8,917 nt of DNA from Campylobacteraceae bacterium (GTDB lineage: Bacteria; Campylobacterota; Campylobacteria; Campylobacterales; Sulfurovaceae), in contig JAMOSL010000119.1 of the NCBI GenBank assembly GCA_027063105.1, positions 1-8,917 of the forward strand, written 5' to 3'. Position numbers and translations under genes: made by a program. A model generated the notes under the pieces. That model searched no databases and was not told where the DNA came from. It saw only the letters and a list, made by a program, of their open reading frames with translations. Positions 1-6,225 of the stretch are shown here, piece after piece (positions within the stretch are counted from its first letter, which is position 1; every line of letters starts with the position of its first letter).

Positions 1-11
1 TCTAAAAACAT
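1..11 (-). CDS. Probable start of the gene downstream of lon (partial, 3 codons visible)
   Basis: On the minus strand an ATG at 11-9 opens a frame that runs off the left edge (Met-Phe-Leu visible). It is preceded by an AAAAGGA ribosome-binding site at about 17-23, with a spacing of 5 bases. It would lie 35 bases downstream of the lon stop codon, in the same direction, and so could be co-transcribed with bamD and lon. Three codons say nothing about function. The call rests only on the well-placed ribosome-binding site, so it could be a chance match in AT-rich sequence. Confidence 0.45.
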
Positions 12-46
12 ATTTTTCCTTTTGATAATTTGGCAATTATTTTATC

Positions 47-2470
47 TTATCTTATTAAAACTTCTCTTAATACGTCTTCTACACTTTTGACTGCTATTAT
101 TTCTATATTATCTTTTACCTCATCAGGAATATCATCTAAATCTCGTTCATAATTTTTATATGGTATTAATACTTTTTTGACTCCTGCTTTATATCCAGCA
201 ATCAATTTTTCTTTTAATCCACCTATCGGAAAAACTTTTCCTGTTAAAGTAACTTCACCAGTCATTGCTATTTTATTATCTATCTTTAAATCACTTAAAA
301 TTGATGATATTACCGTAACCATTGCAATACCTGCACTTGGACCATCTTTTGGTGTTGCTCCCTCTGGTACATGTATATGTAAATCATATCTTTTATATAT
401 TTCACTAACATCAACAACAATATTATCCGTTACCTCTTTTAAATTCTTTGGTATTATACTTTCTGGTATTTTTAACTTTTTATTATCTATTAGAATTTTT
501 ACAACACTATATGCAATTCTAGCCGATTCTTTCATAACATCGCCAAGACTTCCTGTTAATTGAATATTGCCTTTACCTTTTATTCTTATTGCTTCAATTG
601 GTAAAACATCTCCCCCAACAGATGTCCATGCTAAACCATTTACTACTCCTACTTGTGGTTCACTCTCAATAGGAGATATTTCAAATACCTTTTTCTCTGC
701 AAATTCAGAAAGATTTTTAATAGTTATAGAAACTCTATTTAACTCTCTATCTTCTAATAATTTTTTTGCACTTTTACGCATTAATGAGGCTATTTTTCTT
801 CTTAAATTTCTAACCCCTGATTCTCTTGTGTACTCTTCTATCAATTTCTTAAGAGCTATTTGAGAAATAGAAAACTCTCTCTTTTTAAGCGCATTCTTTT
901 TTAACTCTTGTGGAATTAAATATCTTTGTGCTATTTCAAACTTTTCTTGAGGTGTATAACTACTTAAACCTATAAATTCCATTCTATCTCTAAGAGGTGC
1001 AGGAATTCTACCTAAGTCATTAGCTGTAGCAATAAATATAGCTTGACTTAAATCTAAATGAAAATTCATATAATAATCTCTATAATTACTATTCTGTTCA
1101 GGGTCTAATATCTCTAAAAGTGCAGATGTTGGATCTCCACTATGTGAACGACCTACCTTATCTATCTCATCTAATACAATTACAGGATTCATACTTTTTG
1201 CTTCTATCAAACCTTGCACTATTCTACCTGGCATTGCTCCAACATAGGTTCGTCTGTGTCCTCTAAGTTCATTAACATCTTCTAATCCACCCAATGCTAT
1301 ACGAACAAGTGGTCTCTTTAAAGCTGTTGCTATAGAATTTGCTAATGATGTTTTACCAACTCCTGGAGGTCCTACAAAACATAATATAACTCCTCTATCT
1401 TTATTCGTATTTGATAATCCTCTAAGTTCTGCTAATTCTCTAATAGCAAAGAATTCAAGAATTCTATCTTTTGGTTTCTCTAGTGAATAATGGTCTTTAT
1501 CTAACTCAATTGCTACATCTCGAATACTAAGTTGTTTATTGGATAATTTACTAAATGGAACTTCAAAGACCCACTCTAAATAAGTATGAAGAGTATTAGC
1601 ATCTCCACTATCTGGATGCATTCTAGAAAATCTATCTAACTGTTTTTTAATTTCATTATAAGCGTCATCTTTTATAAAAGGTCTAATTTTTGTAAGATTA
1701 TCTCTAAACTCTTTTATCTCTTCATCTCGTTGACTATCTGAACCTAAATCTTTCTGTATCTGCTTCAATTGTTCTTTAAGAAAATACTCTTTATTATTGT
1801 GTTCAATAGTATGATTTACCTTATTTCTTATCTCTTTTTTTAATTTAGAATCTTCAATGCGTGCTAATATAATATCTATAATGCCCAAAAAACGACTTTC
1901 AATATCATCTTCAGTATATAATTTATATGCCATATCTTTATCTATTTTCAACATAGATGAGACCAAGTCTGCAACTCTATACGGATCTTTATTATCATTC
2001 AGTGTACGCAATAAATCTTGTGGAAAACTACTATTAAGAGATGATAATTCTTGCATTTTCTCTCGTAATAAATCCATAACAGCATATATTCTAGACTCAT
2101 CATAATCTCTATTTTCCACTATTTCAATTAAGCTATTAGGATACTTCTCAATACTTGAAGATGACAACTTACCTCTAGTTAACCCTTGAAAAAGTATTTT
2201 AACTCTTCCATCAGGTAAATTAACTTTACGCATAATTGAGCCAATGACACCAAATTCAAATATTGCATCAGCACTTCTGGTATTCTCTTTACCTATTTTA
2301 GTTGATGTCACAAAGACTAAAGAATTATTCTCCATAGCTAAAATTACAGAATCTATATCCTCTTTATGAGTTAGAAACATTGGATTAATCATAAACGGAT
2401 ATAGAAATATATTATCCTCTATGATTATAGGTAAAGTATTTGGAAATGGCTCATAATCGCTAAGTTGCAT
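47..2470 (-). CDS. lon: ATP-dependent Lon protease (endopeptidase La)
   Basis: Cytoplasmic AAA+ serine protease that unfolds and degrades damaged proteins and short-lived regulators, working as a hexamer. The 807-residue product has the full LonA layout. A LonN substrate-recognition domain covers roughly 9-200 and a helical, coiled-coil-prone linker roughly 200-310. The AAA+ module has Walker A GPPGVGKT at 367-374, Walker B VIVLDEID at 430-437 and an arginine-containing stretch APLRDRMEF near 491-499. The C-terminal protease domain has catalytic Ser712 in PKDGPSAG and Lys755 in GGLKEKL. The Ser-Lys distance of 43 residues equals that of E. coli Lon (S679/K722). Length is normal for the family. 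The ATG is preceded by AAGGA (minus strand, 2476-2480). It lies 28 bases downstream of bamD and is probably co-transcribed with it. I saw no CIRCE-type heat-shock operator in front. The gene looks intact, and the family assignment is secure. Confidence 0.98.
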   Translation of the reverse strand: MQLSDYEPFPNTLPIIIEDNIFLYPFMINPMFLTHKEDIDSVILAMENNSLVFVTSTKIGKENTRSADAIFEFGVIGSIMRKVNLPDGRVKILFQGLTRGKLSSSSIEKYPNSLIEIVENRDYDESRIYAVMDLLREKMQELSSLNSSFPQDLLRTLNDNKDPYRVADLVSSMLKIDKDMAYKLYTEDDIESRFLGIIDIILARIEDSKLKKEIRNKVNHTIEHNNKEYFLKEQLKQIQKDLGSDSQRDEEIKEFRDNLTKIRPFIKDDAYNEIKKQLDRFSRMHPDSGDANTLHTYLEWVFEVPFSKLSNKQLSIRDVAIELDKDHYSLEKPKDRILEFFAIRELAELRGLSNTNKDRGVILCFVGPPGVGKTSLANSIATALKRPLVRIALGGLEDVNELRGHRRTYVGAMPGRIVQGLIEAKSMNPVIVLDEIDKVGRSHSGDPTSALLEILDPEQNSNYRDYYMNFHLDLSQAIFIATANDLGRIPAPLRDRMEFIGLSSYTPQEKFEIAQRYLIPQELKKNALKKREFSISQIALKKLIEEYTRESGVRNLRRKIASLMRKSAKKLLEDRELNRVSITIKNLSEFAEKKVFEISPIESEPQVGVVNGLAWTSVGGDVLPIEAIRIKGKGNIQLTGSLGDVMKESARIAYSVVKILIDNKKLKIPESIIPKNLKEVTDNIVVDVSEIYKRYDLHIHVPEGATPKDGPSAGIAMVTVISSILSDLKIDNKIAMTGEVTLTGKVFPIGGLKEKLIAGYKAGVKKVLIPYKNYERDLDDIPDEVKDNIEIIAVKSVEDVLREVLIR

Positions 2471-2498
2471 TATTATCCTTTAATTTATATATTATTTT

Positions 2499-3140
2499 TT
2501 AATCTAAAAGTTTACTAAAAAAACCTTTTTTTGGTAATGAAATATCCTGCATATTTAATGGTGAGTTGTTATTTTTATCTTTATATATTTTAGATGCTTT
2601 ATCTTTACCCACACGACTATATAAACCTGCGATATTTTCATTTAAAAGATATTGACTCATATGGAGTCTTACAAGAATTGTATTAACCAAAGGCTCATAA
2701 GGTGAATTGGGATGACGATATAAAAATTTACTTGCATTATTAACTGTATCTAACATAAGTTTTTGGTCTTTATTTACATCTGAAATTCCCAAAAATGCTG
2801 ATTTTATTTTCATATAATCGGCATACTCTCGTCCATCACTTGTTGCAAATCTTTTATTATATTCATCAAAATAAAAATTTGCTAAAAGATACTCCTCTTC
2901 TTGCATATGAGCTTGTGCTAACATTATAATAGAAGCTGGTAATAGTGGTGTACGGATATGTTCACTTTTTAAAGATAAATAATAACTATCTGCTTTATCA
3001 AGATTATAATTTCCTACCTCTGTAGCTATTTTTTTATACCAATAAAGAGCTGACTTATTATTTTGAGCCACCTCCTCATTTTTAGAGCAACCAATAAATA
3101 TTATAGACATAGCAACTGTTGCTAAAAGAGTTTTTTTCAT
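2499..3140 (-). CDS. bamD: Outer membrane assembly lipoprotein BamD
   Basis: Essential lipoprotein partner of BamA in the outer-membrane beta-barrel assembly machine, anchored to the periplasmic face of the outer membrane. The 213-residue product begins with a lipoprotein signal peptide: KK at 2-3, a hydrophobic core at 5-16, and the lipobox FIGC with acylated Cys18. Ser at +2 is compatible with outer-membrane sorting. The rest is helical TPR-like repeat sequence: paired aromatic and alanine positions at about 31-60, 65-98, 103-145 and 147-190. It includes the family-like segments YRHPNSPY (142-148 region) and NENIAGLYSRVGKDKA (from 167). Length is usual for Campylobacterota and somewhat shorter than in E. 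coli. The start is ATG, with an AAGG ribosome-binding site about 8 bases upstream. It is the first gene of the bamD-lon unit and diverges from proC. Older names for such proteins include ComL. The family call is strong; the TPR borders are by eye. Confidence 0.9.
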   Translation of the reverse strand: MKKTLLATVAMSIIFIGCSKNEEVAQNNKSALYWYKKIATEVGNYNLDKADSYYLSLKSEHIRTPLLPASIIMLAQAHMQEEEYLLANFYFDEYNKRFATSDGREYADYMKIKSAFLGISDVNKDQKLMLDTVNNASKFLYRHPNSPYEPLVNTILVRLHMSQYLLNENIAGLYSRVGKDKASKIYKDKNNNSPLNMQDISLPKKGFFSKLLD

Positions 3141-3165
3141 AAATAGCCTTATAGTTTAATTCTTT

Positions 3166-3199
3166 ATAATATCTTAAAATATGTAAAAAGCTTATTATA
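3166..3199 (-). promoter_or_regulatory. Candidate promoter elements for bamD-lon
   Basis: Two possible minus-strand -10 boxes precede bamD. One is TATAAT at 3199-3194, which forms the left arm of the 3194-3211 palindrome. The other is TATTAT at 3171-3166, closer to the gene. Either gives a short 5' leader. Campylobacterota housekeeping promoters rely on the -10 box and usually lack a clear -35, so no -35 is claimed. AT-rich sequence produces such hexamers by chance, and the choice between the two is open. Confidence 0.35.
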
Positions 3200-3211
3200 T
3201 TTCGATATAAT
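3194..3211. repeat. Perfect inverted repeat, 7-bp arms and TTCG centre
   Basis: ATTATAT (3194-3200) and ATATAAT (3205-3211) are exact reverse complements around TTCG. The palindrome sits in the 99-bp divergent region between bamD and proC, and each arm contains a TATAAT hexamer reading outward. It could be an operator for a dimeric regulator, a pair of back-to-back -10 elements, or chance. No regulator motif that I recognise matches it. Confidence 0.45.
3206..3211 (+). promoter_or_regulatory. Candidate -10 box for the proC-telA-SPFH-ZnR operon
   Basis: A consensus TATAAT lies 28 bases before the proC ATG, which places a start site near 3218 and leaves a leader of about 20 bases containing the AAGGGAA ribosome-binding site. 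It is the right arm of the palindrome at 3194-3211. An alternative plus-strand TATAAT occurs at 3165-3170. No convincing -35 is visible, as is usual in Campylobacterota. Confidence 0.45.
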
Positions 3212-3239
3212 TGAATAAAAAAAGGGAATACTATTAATT

Positions 3240-3986
3240 ATGAAGCTTACAATTATAGGAAGTGGTGCTATGGCAATAGCATTAGCAGATGGATTAAGTT
3301 CTAACTACAAAATAGAATTTATTGCTAGAGATGAAAAAAAACTAAAAGATATTTCTAAAATATTTAACGCATCATATAAAATATTAGGAGATAACGATAT
3401 TACAGATAAAAATATCATACTTTGTGTAAAACCTAATGCTTTAGAGGCTGTTTGTGAAGAGTTAAATGGCTCTGCCAGAGCTGTCTATTCTATATTGGCA
3501 GGAACAACTTTAAAAGAGTTAAAAAGTAATATATCAAGTAGATATACTATTCGAGCTATGCCAAATGTTGCTGCTGCCTTTGGTGCATCAGCAACTGCAT
3601 TAACTGGTGATGAGGTTATCAAAGATGATGCGATAGATATATTTTCTAAAGTTGGAGAGAGTATTTGGCTTAATAGTGAAAAAGAATTGGATATAGCTAC
3701 AGCCATTGCAGGAAGTGGTCCTGCCTATTTATCTTTGGTTGCAGAAGCTTTAATGGATGGTGGAGTAAAGCAAGGGCTTAAAAGATCGGATAGTATGCGT
3801 TTTGTTCAAGTTCTATTTGGAGGATTTGCTCCACTTATTGCAAGTAATCACCCTGCCCTTATTAAAGATAGTGTTATGAGTCCAGCAGGAACAACAGCTA
3901 GTGGATATGCATCATTAGAAGAAGGTCGAGTAAGAGATAGCTTTATGAAAGCTGTAGAATCTGCTTTTAAAGTTACGCAGAAATAA
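3240..3986 (+). CDS. proC: Pyrroline-5-carboxylate reductase
   Basis: Cytoplasmic enzyme that makes L-proline by NAD(P)H-dependent reduction of 1-pyrroline-5-carboxylate, the last step of proline synthesis. The 248-residue product opens with a Rossmann dinucleotide-binding motif, IIGSGAMA, at about 5-12. The conserved RAMPN loop lies at 105-109. The C-terminal helical dimerisation domain has AGSGPAY (157-163), ALMDGGVKQGL (170-180) and SPAGTT (214-219); many relatives have SPGGTT, so this Gly-to-Ala is a minor variation. Length is close to that of short epsilonproteobacterial ProC proteins. The ATG at 3240 has AAGGGAA about 11 bases upstream. It diverges from bamD, and its stop is 13 bases before the TelA-family gene, so it is probably the first gene of a four-gene transcript. 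No functional link between proline synthesis and the stress cassette is evident. Confidence 0.95.
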   Translation: MKLTIIGSGAMAIALADGLSSNYKIEFIARDEKKLKDISKIFNASYKILGDNDITDKNIILCVKPNALEAVCEELNGSARAVYSILAGTTLKELKSNISSRYTIRAMPNVAAAFGASATALTGDEVIKDDAIDIFSKVGESIWLNSEKELDIATAIAGSGPAYLSLVAEALMDGGVKQGLKRSDSMRFVQVLFGGFAPLIASNHPALIKDSVMSPAGTTASGYASLEEGRVRDSFMKAVESAFKVTQK

Positions 3987-3999
3987 GGAAATAATAATT

Positions 4000-5115
4000 A
4001 TGGATACAAAAATTAAAGAGAATATGGAAATAGAAGTTCTGCCAGAAACAAAGACTCATGAAGTAACTATTATTGAAAAGGCTTCTAACGAGTTAAATTT
4101 TAAAGATAGAACTAGCATTATATACTTTGGTTCATCAGCTCAAGAGAAATTAGATGATATATCAAATAGTATGATAGATGGGGTTCAAAGTAAAGATTTA
4201 GGCAAAGCAGGAGAATCTTTAACTAGTTTAGTTAGCTCAATTAGAGGATTTGACCTTGATGCACTTAATCCAAATCAAAAAGTCTCAATATGGCAAAAAA
4301 TTATGGGGAAAGGTGAGCCATTAGCAGAGTTTATTCAAGGATATGAAAGTGTCAGAGACCAAATAGATGTAGCTAGTAATGAACTAGAAAAACAGAAGTC
4401 TCAATTGATGAAAGATATTGTATCACTGGATAAATTGTATGATGCAAATTTAGACTATTTAAGAAACCTTGAATTATATATTATTACAGGTGAAGATAAA
4501 TTAAAAGAGTTAGAAGATAATATAATTCCTAAATATATTGTCATAGCAGAAGAGTCTAAAGATATGATAGAGATACAAGAGTTAAAAGAGATTCGAGGTT
4601 TTAGCGATGATTTGGAGAGACGAGTACACGACCTAAGATTATCAAGACAAGTATCTCTTCAAGCTTTGCCAAGTATTAGACTTATTCAAGAAAATGATAA
4701 ATCATTAATAGGGAAAATTACATCAACACTAGTAAATACAGTTCCATTATGGCGTAATCAATTGGCTCAGACAGTAGCTATATTTAGAAGTCATAAAGGT
4801 GCAAAAGCTCTTAAAGATGCGACTGATCTTACAAATGAATTACTGGAAAGAAATGCAGAGGGTCTAAGAGATGCTAATAGTGATATTAGAAAACAGATGG
4901 AAAGAGGAATATTTGATATAAGTAGTATTAAAAAAGCAAATGAAACACTTATTGCCACACTTAATGACTCTTTACAAATTGCGAATGAGGGCAAAAAAGC
5001 TAGAAAAGAGGCTTTAGTTGAACTTGACAAGAGTGAAAGAGAATTAAAAGATGCGTTAATTGCAGTAAAAGTTAAAGCAGAAGAGGCTCTATTAGAAGCA
5101 CCAAATAAGGAGTAA
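4000..5115 (+). CDS. TelA-family toxic-anion/stress resistance protein
   Basis: Member of the TelA (KlaA/YceH-like) family, first linked to tellurite resistance and now associated mainly with envelope-stress and Ter-type stress loci; the biochemical activity is unknown. The 371-residue product has no signal peptide or transmembrane segment and is rich in charged helical sequence, so it should be cytoplasmic. Family-typical segments are FIQGYESVRDQID (from 111), LDKLYDANLDYLRNLELYI (from 143), the core RRVHDLRLSRQVSLQALPS (207-225), IRLIQENDK (226-234) and VPLWRNQLAQTV (248-259). A long heptad-like helix follows from about 310 to 365. The ATG has AGGAA about 10 bases upstream, beginning in the proC stop codon. 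The gene is followed after 4 bases by an SPFH protein, pointing to a joint membrane-associated role. The symbol telA is withheld because tellurite resistance cannot be inferred from family membership. The family call is strong, the role unproven. Confidence 0.9.
   Translation: MDTKIKENMEIEVLPETKTHEVTIIEKASNELNFKDRTSIIYFGSSAQEKLDDISNSMIDGVQSKDLGKAGESLTSLVSSIRGFDLDALNPNQKVSIWQKIMGKGEPLAEFIQGYESVRDQIDVASNELEKQKSQLMKDIVSLDKLYDANLDYLRNLELYIITGEDKLKELEDNIIPKYIVIAEESKDMIEIQELKEIRGFSDDLERRVHDLRLSRQVSLQALPSIRLIQENDKSLIGKITSTLVNTVPLWRNQLAQTVAIFRSHKGAKALKDATDLTNELLERNAEGLRDANSDIRKQMERGIFDISSIKKANETLIATLNDSLQIANEGKKARKEALVELDKSERELKDALIAVKVKAEEALLEAPNKE
5107..5112 (+). promoter_or_regulatory. Strong ribosome-binding site for the SPFH gene
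   Basis: AAGGAG lies inside the last codons of the TelA-family gene, 7 bases before the ATG at 5120. It is the best Shine-Dalgarno match in the operon and fixes the start of the SPFH gene. Confidence 0.8.
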
Positions 5116-5119
5116 CAAA

Positions 5120-6223
5120 ATGGGACTATTTGATTGGATAGGTGGACAGTTTATCGATGTTATTGATTGGACTGATGATTCTCATGATACGATGGTATAT
5201 AGATTTAATCGTCAAGGAAATGAAATTAAGTATGGAGCTAAACTTATAGTTAGAGCTTCTCAAGTGGCTGTATTTGTAAATGAGGGAGAGATAGCTGATG
5301 TCTTAACTGCTGGAACTTATGAATTAGAGACAAAAAATATTCCTATATTAACAACTCTTAAACATTGGGACCATGGATTTAACTCTCCATTTAAAGCTGA
5401 AGTATATTTTTTAAATACAAAGAGATTTATAGATTTAAGATGGGGTACAAAAAATCCTATTATGGTTAGAGACCCAGAGTTTGCAATGGTTAGATTAAGA
5501 GCCTTCGGAACTTATGAAATAAGGATAGATGACCCAAAAGTATTTATGACGGAAATTGTCGGCACAGATGGACATTTTACAACTGATGAAATAGATAAAC
5601 AATTAACTAATCTAATTGTATCCAAATTTGCTACTGTTATTGGAAAAAGTGATACACCTGTTCTTGATATGGCTGGAAATTATGAGCTATTTGGAGACTT
5701 TATTACAGATAAAATATCTGAATATTTTACAGAATATGGAATAGAATTAACTAAAATATTAATAGAAAATATATCCTTACCTCCTGAAGTTGAAAAGGCT
5801 ATGGATAGTCGTTCAAGCAGAGCCATTTCTGGTAATCTTGATGACTATTTAAAGTATCAAAGTGCAGAGGCTTTAGCCAATGGTGGTGCGAGTGGAGCTA
5901 TGGGTGAAATGGTTGGAATGGGTGCAGGTTTAGCGATGGGTCAACAGATGGCTCAATCTATGTCAAATTCAATGCAACCTCAGCAACAACAATCTGCTCC
6001 ATCAATGCCCCCACCACCTCCAATATCCCAAGCTATTTTATATCATATAGCTAGAGATGGTGTTGCACAAGGACCTTATCCAATGAATACAATTATAGAG
6101 TATATTAATAATGGAACAGTTATGAGAGATACTCTAGTTTGGAGTGAAGGAATGGATGGTTGGAAAGAGGCTGGAGTAGTTTTTTCAAATAACTTTAGAC
6201 AAACACCTCCACCATTGATATAA
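5120..6223 (+). CDS. SPFH-domain (YdjI-like) protein with C-terminal GYF_2 domain
   Basis: Predicted membrane-associated scaffold of the SPFH (stomatin/prohibitin/flotillin/HflKC) superfamily, of the bacterial branch often misnamed 'virion core protein'. The 367-residue product starts with an amphipathic segment, MGLFDWIGGQFIDVIDW (1-17), and has no transmembrane helix. Peripheral membrane contact is therefore likelier than anchoring. The SPFH domain covers about 25-230, including ASQVAVFVNEGEIADVLTAG (46-65) and a helical stretch ending in NISLPPEVEKAMD (217-229). A Gly/Ala/Met-rich region (256-284) and a Gln/Pro linker with five consecutive prolines (297-301) follow. The end (about 306-355) matches a GYF_2/DUF4339 fold: GVAQGPYPMNTI, then LVWSEGMDGWKEA. 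Some relatives carry a zinc ribbon at this end instead. It sits 4 bases after the TelA gene and 2 bases before the zinc-ribbon gene. By analogy with B. subtilis YdjI it may recruit a stress effector to the membrane; that is inference. Confidence 0.9.
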   Translation: MGLFDWIGGQFIDVIDWTDDSHDTMVYRFNRQGNEIKYGAKLIVRASQVAVFVNEGEIADVLTAGTYELETKNIPILTTLKHWDHGFNSPFKAEVYFLNTKRFIDLRWGTKNPIMVRDPEFAMVRLRAFGTYEIRIDDPKVFMTEIVGTDGHFTTDEIDKQLTNLIVSKFATVIGKSDTPVLDMAGNYELFGDFITDKISEYFTEYGIELTKILIENISLPPEVEKAMDSRSSRAISGNLDDYLKYQSAEALANGGASGAMGEMVGMGAGLAMGQQMAQSMSNSMQPQQQQSAPSMPPPPPISQAILYHIARDGVAQGPYPMNTIIEYINNGTVMRDTLVWSEGMDGWKEAGVVFSNNFRQTPPPLI

Positions 6224-6225
6224 TT

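Noticed and set aside
25..40. ATAATT-TGGC-AATTAT inverted repeat just after lon as a terminator
   Set aside because: All six stem pairs are A-T, there is no U-run after it on the minus-strand transcript, and a gene start with a good ribosome-binding site follows, so read-through is more likely.
177..863. Plus-strand open frames at 177-563 and 567-863
   Set aside because: They lie antisense to the lon protease and AAA+ domains, have no ribosome-binding site, and read as low-complexity Ser/Ile/Leu sequence of the kind produced by the complement of a real gene.
1857..2105. Plus-strand open frame of 82 codons inside lon
   Set aside because: Antisense to the intact LonN/linker coding sequence, with no sign of independent expression.
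3485..3706. Minus-strand open frame inside proC
   Set aside because: Fully antisense to conserved proC motifs (RAMPN through the AGSGPAY region); a mirror of the real gene.
4791..5030. Minus-strand Ser/Leu-rich open frame inside the TelA-family gene
   Set aside because: It is the complement of a charged helical region, which commonly gives hydrophobic-looking antisense frames; no start signal.
5873..5972. Gly/Ala/Met-rich stretch of the SPFH protein as a membrane helix or a frameshifted tail
   Set aside because: The frame continues cleanly into a recognisable GYF_2-type domain, and Gly/Met-rich linkers are common at this position in the family.
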